Positions 52,533-60,496 of a stretch of DNA of 64,000 bases are shown piece by piece. Within the stretch, counting starts at the first letter, position 1. Each line of letters starts with the position of its first letter. Under the pieces are notes generated by a model. It made no database searches and was not told the origin of the DNA. It was given only the letters and a program-made list of their open reading frames with translations. Origin of the DNA: Actinoplanes utahensis (lineage in GTDB: Bacteria > Actinomycetota > Actinomycetes > Mycobacteriales > Micromonosporaceae); NCBI RefSeq assembly GCF_016862455.1, contig NZ_BOMZ01000074.1, positions 1 to 64,000 on the forward strand, in the 5' to 3' direction. The translations under genes and the position numbers were made by a program.

Positions 52533-54275
52533 CACCCGGTCCAGCCACCCGGCCGTGGTCAGCGGATCGGCGTGGACGCCACGGTCGCGGAGCGCGGCGT
52601 GCAGTGCGCACACCAGCTCGGGGCAGGTGGCCAGGGGTGATCTCGGAGGGGCGGTGCTCGCCAGGGCCGCCCAGGCGCGGGGGTCGGCGGGACTGGCCGC
52701 GATCCCCTCCACCGCGGCCGCACGGGCGGCGTCATCGTCGCCGGTCACCACCGCGACGTCGATGCCCGTCCGCTCTCCGGCACGGGCGGTGACGTGCGCC
52801 CAGGCGGCCGACTGCCAGCCGCTGGACCAGCGAAGCTCCGGATGCGGCCGGACGATCCGGGCGAACGGCCCGAGATCCACCGGCGACGCGGCGGGCCAGT
52901 CCGCGGCCAGGCGCCGGACCAGGTCCGGATCCGGCACCACATGCCGGATCCGCCATTCCAGGCGGTGCACCGTGCAGAGCCGTGCGGCGACCGTGGCCGC
53001 CACCGGATCCGCCTGCTCGTCCGGCCAGGACTCGACCGTCTTCGCCAAGCCGTCGACCAGACGGCGGCCGGCCTCGGTGAGGCCGTCGGCCGCGGACAGT
53101 TCCCGCAGCGCGGTCTCCACCTGATCACGGGCGTACCGGAACGCGAAATCCGCGACGGTACGCCGCCGGCCCTCGGTGTGGAGCCGGCGGACGCGCCAGA
53201 AGTCGGCGATGCCGAAGAACGCGTAGACGCCCTGCACCAGCCCGGGCAGAGGGCGGGGATCATCGCGCCAGGGCGCGTACCGCACCGGCGGGGCGGGGCC
53301 GGTGGTCAGCGCGGTCAGGTGGATGAGACCGCCGAGCTTGATGTGCTGGAACTCGTGGACCAGGCTGACCGCCAGGTCGACCTCGTCGGACGGTGGCGAG
53401 ATCATCACGCTGCCGAACGCCTCCCCGGTGGAGGCGCTCCGGGTGATGCCGGTCCGGTCGTCGGGCAACGGCACGAGGCTCACCACCCCCGCCGCGAGGG
53501 CCTCCGCGGTCGCCGGATGGTCCCGGCACAGCACCGACCAGGCGCCGTCCAGCAGGTCCGTCCAGCGGGACACGGCGCCGGCGTCGAGGCGCTCGGGCGC
53601 GACCGGGTCGGCGAGTTCCCGGAACGGGTCGATGTCGTCGAGGAACACCGACAGGCGGGGCTCGTCACCGGAGCGGATCCGGCGCAGCGGCCACCATCCG
53701 GGTGACTCCGGCGCCGGGCCGTCCGGCACGAGCAGGTCGCGGCCGCCGGCCCGTAAATGGATCACGCCGTCCTCGCACCCCGCCTCCACCGTGTCCCATC
53801 GGCGCAGTCCCGGGAAACTCGCCATCCCGAGAGCCGGCAGCATCACGCGGCCGTCCCGGGCCGGCACCCGGGTCCGCCAGCTGATCCCGGCGCGGGCGGC
53901 CAGGATCAGGGCGATCGTGTGCAACGTCCCGACGTCGATCCAGAACGGGGCCTCGGACGTCGCCCGATTCCGGCTGCGCCGCACCACGTAGGCCGCCCAG
54001 GAACCGACCTGCGGGTGCAGCAGCAGATCGCCGGGGTCGACGGCGCCGATGATCGTCCAGGCCTCGTCCACCGGCGGCAGCGGGCCCATCCGCGCCGGGT
54101 CGCCGGCCGCCGCACGGAGCACGGCGTCGAGCAGGAGGATGCGGCGGCTGCGCTGCCCGGCCCAGAGGGTCCGGATGGCGCTGACGCTGCCGCCGCCGGC
54201 GTTCAGCTCGGCCAGCTGGGCGACCGGGATGCGGTGATTGTGCAGCGTGTGTTCGTGGCCGGCAGTCTGTCCCAC
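52485..54275 (-). CDS. HExxH-motif peptide-modification protein (aKG-HExxH beta-hydroxylase family)
   Basis: A 596-residue protein. The N-terminus (HNHRIPVAQLAELNAGGGSV, then QRSRRILLLDAVLRAA) and the metal motif His307-Glu308-x-x-His311 in SLVHEFQHIKLGG identify the HExxH family found as a domain of FxsB maturases and as free-standing peptide hydroxylases. Active members are 2-oxoglutarate-dependent and hydroxylate a precursor peptide. Here there is no fused radical SAM half. The start is GTG 54275 with a G-run at 7 nt. Codon 174 is TTA. Its natural substrate would be the 58-residue peptide at 51914-52090. Confidence 0.82.
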   Translation of the reverse strand: MGQTAGHEHTLHNHRIPVAQLAELNAGGGSVSAIRTLWAGQRSRRILLLDAVLRAAAGDPARMGPLPPVDEAWTIIGAVDPGDLLLHPQVGSWAAYVVRRSRNRATSEAPFWIDVGTLHTIALILAARAGISWRTRVPARDGRVMLPALGMASFPGLRRWDTVEAGCEDGVIHLRAGGRDLLVPDGPAPESPGWWPLRRIRSGDEPRLSVFLDDIDPFRELADPVAPERLDAGAVSRWTDLLDGAWSVLCRDHPATAEALAAGVVSLVPLPDDRTGITRSASTGEAFGSVMISPPSDEVDLAVSLVHEFQHIKLGGLIHLTALTTGPAPPVRYAPWRDDPRPLPGLVQGVYAFFGIADFWRVRRLHTEGRRRTVADFAFRYARDQVETALRELSAADGLTEAGRRLVDGLAKTVESWPDEQADPVAATVAARLCTVHRLEWRIRHVVPDPDLVRRLAADWPAASPVDLGPFARIVRPHPELRWSSGWQSAAWAHVTARAGERTGIDVAVVTGDDDAARAAAVEGIAASPADPRAWAALASTAPPRSPLATCPELVCALHAALRDRGVHADPLTTAGWLDRVLPVGADDPVEVPEVG

Positions 54276-54412
54276 AGATACGCCCCCCGCTCAAGCCGAT
54301 CGACGACGGTCGCTGTCTGACCTCAGGGTGATCGTACGCACACGGTCGGCAGCCGTTCGAGGGCGCGGCGGGCGGGGTTGAGCAGGATCGGCCGACGTGA
54401 TGGGGTGGGGCG

Positions 54413-54706
54413 ATGGTGAACGGGGAGGTCGAGGCGGACCGGCGGCCGTGGCTCGGCGGGGTGTGGGCGCTCGCGCCGCACCTGATGCTGCTGGTGTGGA
54501 TGCTCTGGTCGGCGGCGACCGCCGACGGTGATGACCGGGCGCTGTCCGGGATGCTGGTGCTGCTGGAGATCTGGCTGGTGCCCGGCGGGCTGACCGCCGC
54601 GGCCCTGATGTGGCGTTCCGACCGGTTCCAGGGGCGGACGCCGTGGGTGATCGGCGGGACCGTGCTGGGCGCGGCGATCATGTGGATCGGCGCCATGTCG
54701 CTCTGA
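54413..54706 (+). CDS. small three-helix membrane protein
   Basis: A 97-residue protein with three hydrophobic helices (VWALAPHLMLLVWMLWSA, GMLVLLEIWLVPGGLTAAAL, PWVIGGTVLGAAIMWIGAMS) and a charged N-terminus. GGTGGGG lies before ATG 54413. Function unknown. It is divergent from the HExxH gene. Confidence 0.6.
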   Translation: MVNGEVEADRRPWLGGVWALAPHLMLLVWMLWSAATADGDDRALSGMLVLLEIWLVPGGLTAAALMWRSDRFQGRTPWVIGGTVLGAAIMWIGAMSL

Positions 54707-54794
54707 CGGTCCGCTGTGGACCCCGCCGGTCCGGCCGGTGCGGGCGGCGTATGCTCGGCGCCGATCATGACGCTCGCCGACGGGAGCCGCCGCC

Positions 54795-55601
54795 ATGACC
54801 GAGCACCACACCGCCGCCAAACTGGACACCAGCGTGCCGCATTCGGCCCGGGTGTGGAACCACTGGCTCGGCGGCAAGGACAACTTCCCGGTGGACCGGG
54901 CGGTCGGCGACGACTTCGCGAAGCTCTACCCCGACATCGAGGTGGTGGCCCGGCACTCGCGGGCGTTCCTCAAGCGGGCCGTCACCCTCCTGGTGACCGA
55001 GCGGGGCATCCGCCAGTTCCTGGACATCGGCACCGGCATGCCGACCGCGGAGAACACGCACCAGGTCGCGCAGGCCGCCGCGCCGGACGCCCGGATCGTC
55101 TACGTCGACAACGACCCGCTCGTCCTGGTGCACGCGCGGGCGCTGCTCACCAGCACCCCCGAGGGCCGCACCGACTACATCGACGCGGACCTGCACGAGC
55201 CCGCCTCGATCATCGCGGCGGCCCGGGCGACGCTCGACCTCACGCAGCCCGTCGGGCTGATCCTGATGAACATCCTCGGACACGTGCCCGACCTGGAGCG
55301 GGCGGTGACGATCGTCCGAGAGCTGCTGGCCGAGCTGCCGTCCGGCAGCTACCTGCTGACCGCCGACGGCACCAACGTCATCGACGGCCCGGCGTTCGAG
55401 GAGGCGATCGCGGTGTGGAACGCGAACGCCCCGCTCGGCTACCACCTGCGCCACCCCGACCAGATCGCCCGTTTCCTCGACGGCCTGGAGGTCCTCGAGC
55501 CGGGCCTGGTCCCGTGCTCGAGATGGCGCCCGTCGCCGGCCGCCACCGGCGAGGACCTGCGCGAGGTCGACGAGTTCGGCGCGGTCGCCCGCAAACCCTA
55601 G
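54795..55601 (+). CDS. DUF574-type SAM-dependent methyltransferase
   Basis: A 268-residue Rossmann methyltransferase of the actinobacterial DUF574 family. It opens with HSARVWNHWLGGKDNFPVDR, a near-invariant family start, then the SAM loop FLDIGTGMPTAENTHQVA and VYVDNDPLVLVHARALL. Large numbers of paralogues exist per genome in streptomycetes and relatives; substrates are mostly unknown. Single gene, ended by stacked hairpins. Confidence 0.93.
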   Translation: MTEHHTAAKLDTSVPHSARVWNHWLGGKDNFPVDRAVGDDFAKLYPDIEVVARHSRAFLKRAVTLLVTERGIRQFLDIGTGMPTAENTHQVAQAAAPDARIVYVDNDPLVLVHARALLTSTPEGRTDYIDADLHEPASIIAAARATLDLTQPVGLILMNILGHVPDLERAVTIVRELLAELPSGSYLLTADGTNVIDGPAFEEAIAVWNANAPLGYHLRHPDQIARFLDGLEVLEPGLVPCSRWRPSPAATGEDLREVDEFGAVARKP

Positions 55602-55687
55602 GCTGCCGCCGGTCGTCCCGATGAGCGGCCGCGCGACGAGTCCTTCTCCGCCGAGCGGGGCATGCGTGGCCGTACCGGAAAAGAAAA

Positions 55688-55713
55688 CGGCGGAGCGCGA
55701 GTCGCGCTCGCCG
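55688..55713. terminator. hairpin 1 of a four-hairpin stack
   Basis: CGGCG (55688-55692) pairs with CGCCG (55709-55713) around a further GC-rich inner stem. First of four hairpins between the convergent methyltransferase and alpha-glucosidase genes. Confidence 0.5.
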
Positions 55714-55735
55714 CCGTGGTCAGGGAATATAAGGC

Positions 55736-55767
55736 GGGCGTGACACCCCCCGTGAAGTGTCACGCCC
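55736..55767. terminator. hairpin 2 of a four-hairpin stack
   Basis: GGGCGTGACAC (55736-55746) and GTGTCACGCCC (55757-55767) form a perfect 11-bp stem with a 10-nt loop. Confidence 0.7.
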
Positions 55768-55774
55768 ATGATGA

Positions 55775-55807
55775 CCGGCCGCCCCCAACCGTCCTGGGGG
55801 CGGTCGG
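55775..55807. terminator. hairpin 3 of a four-hairpin stack
   Basis: A 13-bp stem with one G-U pair (55775-55787 with 55795-55807) and a 7-nt loop. Confidence 0.7.
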
Positions 55808-55823
55808 CCACCGGTCTGCGGAT

Positions 55824-55855
55824 CGGGCGCCCGTCCTGGCGGGGACGGGCGCCCG
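55824..55855. terminator. hairpin 4 of a four-hairpin stack
   Basis: CGGGCGCCCGTCC (55824-55836) and its complement (55843-55855) form a perfect 13-bp stem with a 6-nt loop, 16 bp from the alpha-glucosidase stop. Confidence 0.75.
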
Positions 55856-55871
55856 GGTCAGCGGGACGTGC

Positions 55872-57545
55872 TCAGAGGGACCACCACACGGTGGTGTCCG
55901 GCGGCAGGACCACCCGGTCGGGGCCGATCTCGACCGGGCTGCTGGCCAGCAGCAACTCGCCGGGACGGGCCAGGTCGACCGGCTCGTCGCTCATGTTGAC
56001 CGTGCAGCGGAAGACCGGGGCGCCCTCGACCGCGCGCTCGAAGGCGAGCACGCCGGCGGGAGCGGTGATCCAGCGCAGGTTGTCGACCGGCGCGAGCGCC
56101 GGGTTGCTGCGGCGGATGGCGAGGGCGTCGCGGTACAGCTCCAGCGTGGAGCCGGGGACGCCGGCCTGGGCGGCGACGCTGAGGCCCGCCCAGGACGCGG
56201 GCTGCGGCAGCCAGCTGCCGCCACCCTCCGGGCCGAAGCCGTAGGGCGCGGTGTCGCCGCTCCACGGGATCGGCACACGGCACCCGTCACGGTAACCGTC
56301 CTGGCCGGTCGCGCGGTGGAACGCCGGGTCCTGGCGCACCTCCGGCGGCAGGTCGATGACCTCGGGCAGGCCGAGCTCCTCGCCCTGGTAGACGTAGGCG
56401 GAGCCGGGCAGGGCCAGCATCAGCGCGCTGGCGGCCCGGCCCCGGCGCAGGCCGGCCACCTCGTCGACGGCGGTGGGCTTGCGACCGGCGGCGTCGCCCT
56501 CGATCTTCTGCATCAGGCGGGTGGTGTGCCGGACCACGTCGTGGTTCGACAGGGTCCAGGTGGTCGGCGCACCGACCTGGCGCATCGCGGCGAGTGACTC
56601 CTCGATCATCTGCTGCTGCTCGTGGGCGTTCCACGCGGTGCCCAGGTAGCTGAAGTTGAACGCCTGGTGCAGCTCGTCGTCGCGCACGTAGTTGGCGACC
56701 CGGGCGAGGCTGGGCGCCCAGGCCTCGGCGACGGCGATGCGCTCGCCGGGGTACTCGTCGAGGATCTTGCGCCAGTCGCGGTAGATCTCGTGCACGCCGT
56801 CCCGGTCGAAGAACGGGCTCTCACCGGCGCCGAGCAGGTGCCACTCGCCGGTGTCGCCGATGTCCGGCAGACCGGCCTCCTTGACCATGCCGTGCGCGAC
56901 GTCCACCCGGAAGCCGTCGACGCCCAGGTCGAGCCAGAACCGCAGGATGGTCTTGAACTCGTCCCGGACCGCCGGGTGCTCCCAGTTGAAGTCGGGCTGC
57001 TCGGGGGCGAACAGGTGCAGGTACCACTCGCCGTCGGGGACCCGGGTCCAGGCCGGGCCGCCGAAGATCGACGGCCAGTCGTTGGGCGGCAGCTCACCGT
57101 TCTCACCCTGGCCGGGGCGGAAGTGGTAGCGCTCGCGGAACGGCGAGCCGGGTCCCTCGGCGAGCGCGCGCTTGAACCAGTCGTGCTGGTCCGAGGAGTG
57201 GTTGGGAACGAGGTCGACGATCACTCGCAGGCCCAGGGCGTGCGCGCCGGTGATCAGCTGCTCGGCGTCGGCGACGGTGCCGAAGATCGGGTCGACGGTG
57301 CGGTAGTCCGACACGTCGTAACCCGCGTCCGCCTGGGGCGAGGCGTAGAAGGGGGAGAGCCACACCGCGTCGACTCCCAGATCCCGCAGGTACGGCAGGC
57401 GGCTGCTGATGCCGGGCAGGTCGCCGATGCCGTCGCCGTTGGAGTCGGCGAAGCTGCGCGGGTAGATCTGGTAGATGACCGCGTTGCGCCACCACGATGC
57501 CGGCGGCGCCTCCACGGTGGGCGGTGCGATCAGTTGGTCCGTCAT
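55872..57545 (-). CDS. GH13 alpha-glucosidase
   Basis: A 557-residue cytoplasmic hydrolase of the oligo-1,6-glucosidase/alpha-glucosidase branch. The conserved regions are VDLVPNHSSDQHDW, GFRVDVAHG with nucleophile Asp215, AVAEAWAP with acid/base Glu274 and LSNHDVVRH with Asp336; all catalytic residues are intact. It releases glucose from maltose-type oligosaccharides. It lies directly downstream of its LacI regulator, with a MalR-like operator at 57605-57620 about 60 bp before the start and a second one inside lacI. A calcium-binding-like NGDGIGDL loop is present at residues 36-43. Confidence 0.94.
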   Translation of the reverse strand: MTDQLIAPPTVEAPPASWWRNAVIYQIYPRSFADSNGDGIGDLPGISSRLPYLRDLGVDAVWLSPFYASPQADAGYDVSDYRTVDPIFGTVADAEQLITGAHALGLRVIVDLVPNHSSDQHDWFKRALAEGPGSPFRERYHFRPGQGENGELPPNDWPSIFGGPAWTRVPDGEWYLHLFAPEQPDFNWEHPAVRDEFKTILRFWLDLGVDGFRVDVAHGMVKEAGLPDIGDTGEWHLLGAGESPFFDRDGVHEIYRDWRKILDEYPGERIAVAEAWAPSLARVANYVRDDELHQAFNFSYLGTAWNAHEQQQMIEESLAAMRQVGAPTTWTLSNHDVVRHTTRLMQKIEGDAAGRKPTAVDEVAGLRRGRAASALMLALPGSAYVYQGEELGLPEVIDLPPEVRQDPAFHRATGQDGYRDGCRVPIPWSGDTAPYGFGPEGGGSWLPQPASWAGLSVAAQAGVPGSTLELYRDALAIRRSNPALAPVDNLRWITAPAGVLAFERAVEGAPVFRCTVNMSDEPVDLARPGELLLASSPVEIGPDRVVLPPDTTVWWSL

Positions 57546-57604
57546 GGCGACGAACGCTAGCAGCTTACTAACTCGTGTTACATAGCTCGACGGCTGCTTT
57601 CTTT

Positions 57605-57620
57605 CAGCAAGTTCTTGCAG
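57605..57620. promoter_or_regulatory. MalR-like operator O1 before the alpha-glucosidase gene
   Basis: CAGCAAGTTCTTGCAG matches the intragenic site at 57846 in 13 of 16 positions and has the dyad GCAAG-TT-CTTGC. It lies between the lacI stop and the alpha-glucosidase start. Confidence 0.75.
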
Positions 57621-57627
57621 TGATGGG

Positions 57628-58659
57628 TTATGTCGCTTTCGCGGTGGATTCCCGGACGATCAGCGAGGTGCCGAGAATCTGCTGCGGGTGCTGTGCCTCA
57701 CCCTTGATTGCCGAGATCAGGAACTCGGCGGCCATCCGGCCCTTGGTCACGATCGGCTGGCGTACGGTCGTCAGCCGCGGCCGGAACCAGGACGACTCGG
57801 CGAGGTCGTCGAAGCCGGTCACGGACACCTCTGCGGGCACTTCGATTGCAAGTTCTTGCAAGGCATCCACGGCCCCGTAGGCGAGCACGTCGGACAGCGC
57901 CAGCACCGCCGTCGGACGGTCCGGCCCGGTCATCAGCGCCGTCGTCGCCCGGTACCCGTCCGCTCTGGTCACCGGCACCTCGGCGAGCCGCACACCGGCC
58001 ATCGTGAGCCCCGCCTCGCCGAGCGCGTCGGCGATCCCGGCCATCCGCCGCGCCACCGGCCCCCGGTACCCGCGCACCGCCACGTCCGCGCCCGGGTCCA
58101 TGGACAGCACGGCCAGCCGCCGGTGACCCAGTTCGAGCAGGTAACGGGTCACCTCGCGGGCGCCGCCCCGGTCGTCCACCTCCACGCTCGGCGCACCGGC
58201 CAGGCGGTCGCTGTCGATCAGCACGAACGGGATGCCGCGCCGATCCAACTCGGCCACCTCGCCGCGGTCGGTCTCCAGCCCGCACACGATGAAACCGTCC
58301 ACCGCGGCGTACGGGATCGCCTTCAGCACCGAGTCCTGCAACGGCGGGGTCAACAGCAGCGTGTAGCCCTCCTGGTCGCACACCTGCCCGGCGCCCATCA
58401 GGAACCGGGAGTAGTACGGGTTCTCCAGGATCCGGGCCAGCCGCTGCGGCAGCAGCACCCCGAGCGAGTTGGTGGTGCCCGCCTGGAGCATCCGGCCCAG
58501 CGTGCTCGGCGCGTAACCCAGCGTCTCGGCCGCCGCCAGGATCCGCTCCCTGGTCGCCGTCGAGATGCGCTGCGGATTGTTGAAGGCGAACGAGACGGCC
58601 GAACGGGAGACCCCGGCCGCCGCCGCGACGTCGCTGGACGTGGCCTTTCTCGACGGCAT
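57628..58659 (-). CDS. LacI-family repressor of the alpha-glucosidase gene
   Basis: A 343-residue repressor. The helix-turn-helix and hinge are at 1-60 (TSSDVAAAAGVSRSAVSFAF, RERILAAAETLGYAPSTLGR); the effector domain follows (VDGFIVCGLETDRGEVAEL, LAVLSMDPGADVAVRGYRGP, SVTGFDDLAESSWFRP). ATG 58659 is set by the family start. An operator-like palindrome lies inside its own coding sequence (57846-57861), where the codons TTG-CAA-GAA-CTT-GCA depart sharply from the usual G/C-ending choice. It probably responds to a maltose-type sugar. Confidence 0.93.
   Translation of the reverse strand: MPSRKATSSDVAAAAGVSRSAVSFAFNNPQRISTATRERILAAAETLGYAPSTLGRMLQAGTTNSLGVLLPQRLARILENPYYSRFLMGAGQVCDQEGYTLLLTPPLQDSVLKAIPYAAVDGFIVCGLETDRGEVAELDRRGIPFVLIDSDRLAGAPSVEVDDRGGAREVTRYLLELGHRRLAVLSMDPGADVAVRGYRGPVARRMAGIADALGEAGLTMAGVRLAEVPVTRADGYRATTALMTGPDRPTAVLALSDVLAYGAVDALQELAIEVPAEVSVTGFDDLAESSWFRPRLTTVRQPIVTKGRMAAEFLISAIKGEAQHPQQILGTSLIVRESTAKAT
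57846..57861. promoter_or_regulatory. MalR-like operator O2 inside the lacI gene
   Basis: TTGCAAGTTCTTGCAA is a dyad perfect apart from its two central bases and resembles the Streptomyces MalR target. Its centre is 241 bp from the centre of O1, close to a whole number of helical turns, so the two could hold a repression loop. Confidence 0.75.
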
Positions 58660-58754
58660 GGGCCACCATAACGCACCGATTCCAACCGTACGGCTTCCCC
58701 CGGCCGGGGGAAGCGACGGCCCTTGAAGGCGGGCGGTGCGCCTAACGTGGGCTC

Positions 58755-59561
58755 GTGAGCCCGACCCTCTTACCCGACCACACGTGCTGGTCCTTCGACG
58801 ACGATCGGGCCTTCGACCGGCATGCCCGCGAGTTCCTGCGAAACGGCCTCTGCTGTGGTGAACAGGTCTGGTACGTTCCCGGCCCCCGGTCCGGCGGCAT
58901 CGCCGAGTGGCTGCGCGGCACATCCGCCAAGCGGGAACGGTCGGTGCGGATCCTGGACCCGGCGACCGCCTATCCGGCCGACGGGGCGATCGACCCGGAC
59001 GCGCAGACGGCCGCCTACGTGACCGCGACCGAGCAGGCCCTCTCCGCCGGCTTCACCGGGCTGCGGGTGGTCGCGGACGCCACCGCCCTGGTGCGGACCG
59101 CGGCCCACCTGGACGCCTTCGCCCGGTACGAGTTCGCCATCGGCCGTTACATGCGCATCGCCCCGCTGCGGGCCCTCTGCGTGTTCGACCGTTCCGCCCT
59201 CGGTGACGACGCCATGGCCCAGCTCGCCTGCCTGCACCCGCGCAGCAACACCGCCGGGGTGTCGTTCGGGCTGCACGCCGGCGCCACCCCGCGGACCGCC
59301 GTCCTCTCCGGTGAGCTCGACGTCTCGATGACCGGCCTGCTCGCCGGCGCGATCGAGCGCGCGGGCCTGCGGCCGGTCCGCGGTGAGGTGGTGATCCACG
59401 CCGAGGCGCTGCGCTACATCGACCACCACTGCCTGCGTGTCCTGCACGCGTACGCGGAACGGCATGCGATCGTCGTCGTGCTGCGTACCGTGCTGAGCAC
59501 CGTGTCGGTGATGGCCGAGCTGCTCGGCCTGCTCCGGATCCGGGTGGAGATGCTGCCATGA
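58755..59561 (+). CDS. MEDS-domain sensor with STAS-like C-terminus
   Basis: A 268-residue protein. The N-terminal 170 residues are a MEDS (DcmR-type sensory) domain: HTCWSFDDDRAFDRHAREFL, GLCCGEQVWYVPGP and LRVVADATALVRT. The C-terminal 90 residues (RTAVLSGELDVSMTGLLAGA, then EALRYIDHHCLRVLHAYAER) form a STAS-like anti-anti-sigma fold. Translation is coupled to the next gene by ATGA. The pair looks like an anti-sigma antagonist/kinase module sensing a small molecule. The GTG at 58755 has no good ribosome site and may be leaderless. Confidence 0.85.
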   Translation: MSPTLLPDHTCWSFDDDRAFDRHAREFLRNGLCCGEQVWYVPGPRSGGIAEWLRGTSAKRERSVRILDPATAYPADGAIDPDAQTAAYVTATEQALSAGFTGLRVVADATALVRTAAHLDAFARYEFAIGRYMRIAPLRALCVFDRSALGDDAMAQLACLHPRSNTAGVSFGLHAGATPRTAVLSGELDVSMTGLLAGAIERAGLRPVRGEVVIHAEALRYIDHHCLRVLHAYAERHAIVVVLRTVLSTVSVMAELLGLLRIRVEMLP

Positions 59562-60496
59562 CGGCCGCGAACCTGCACGAGGCCCTCTGCTACGACTCCG
59601 ACGACCACCTGCTCGCCGTCGTCGTGCCGTTCCTGCTCGGCGGGGTGGCGGCGGGGGAGCCCACGGTCGTGTCCCTGGGCCCGCGCAACGCCGCCCTGGT
59701 GCGGGCGGCGCTGCCGGCCCTGGTCGGGGTGACGTTCCTGGCCGAGGGAGCGGTGTACGCGCGGCCGGCCACGGTGATCCGGGAGTACCGGCAGATGCTC
59801 CGCGCTCATGTGGCGGCGGGCGCCGGGCAGATCCGGATCATCGGGGAGCTGCCACCGGAGATCTTCGGCGCGACCTGGGACTGGTGGGCACGGTACGAGT
59901 CGGCGGTCAACCACGCGTTCCAGGGGTTCCCGTTGTGGAGCATGTGCGCGTACGACACGAGGATCACGCCGGGCCCGGTGCTGGCGGACGTGATGCGTAC
60001 CCATCCCGCAACCGCGGCGCCCGGAGGCCGGCACCTGCCCAGCGGCACCTACACCGACCCGGCCGTGTTCCTGATGGAACCGCGGCAGCCGCTGGCCGAT
60101 CCGCTGCAGGCGGACGAGCCGCACGCCGACCTGAAGAACCCGAACGGCACGGCCACCCGCGAGGCGGTCCGTGACGCCGCGTGCGGGATCCTCGCCGCGC
60201 CGTCGGCCGACGAGCTGCTCATGGTGGTCAGCGAGGCGGTCACCAACGCGCACCGGCACGGGCGGGGCGCCGTCCGGGTGCGGATCTGGACCGGCGCCGA
60301 CCGGGTGCTCGCCGCGATCAGCGACGAGGGGCCCGGCCCGCAGAACCCGTTCGCGGGGCTGCTGCCACCCCGCGACGTCACCCGGGGCGGCCTCGGGTTG
60401 TGGCTCACCCACCTGTTCAGCGACCACGCGGTGCTGGACCGGCGGCCGGACGGATTCACCATCCGCCTGACCGCCGGCAACCCGCACTGGTGTTAG
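59558..60496 (+). CDS. MEDS-domain sensor with anti-sigma-type HATPase
   Basis: A 312-residue protein. The MEDS domain (1-170) has YDSDDHLLAVVVPFLLGGVA, GQIRIIGELPPEIFGATWDW and NHAFQGFPLWSMCAYD. A RsbW/SpoIIAB-like ATPase domain follows (about 195-312) with ELLMVVSEAVTNAHRHGRGA (N box), ISDEGPGPQNPF (G1) and GGLGLWLTHLFSD (G2). No phospho-acceptor histidine domain, so it acts like a serine kinase/anti-sigma factor. Coupled to the STAS partner; the last 4 bp overlap the convergent sulfite-oxidase-like gene. Confidence 0.88.
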   Translation: MTAANLHEALCYDSDDHLLAVVVPFLLGGVAAGEPTVVSLGPRNAALVRAALPALVGVTFLAEGAVYARPATVIREYRQMLRAHVAAGAGQIRIIGELPPEIFGATWDWWARYESAVNHAFQGFPLWSMCAYDTRITPGPVLADVMRTHPATAAPGGRHLPSGTYTDPAVFLMEPRQPLADPLQADEPHADLKNPNGTATREAVRDAACGILAAPSADELLMVVSEAVTNAHRHGRGAVRVRIWTGADRVLAAISDEGPGPQNPFAGLLPPRDVTRGGLGLWLTHLFSDHAVLDRRPDGFTIRLTAGNPHWC

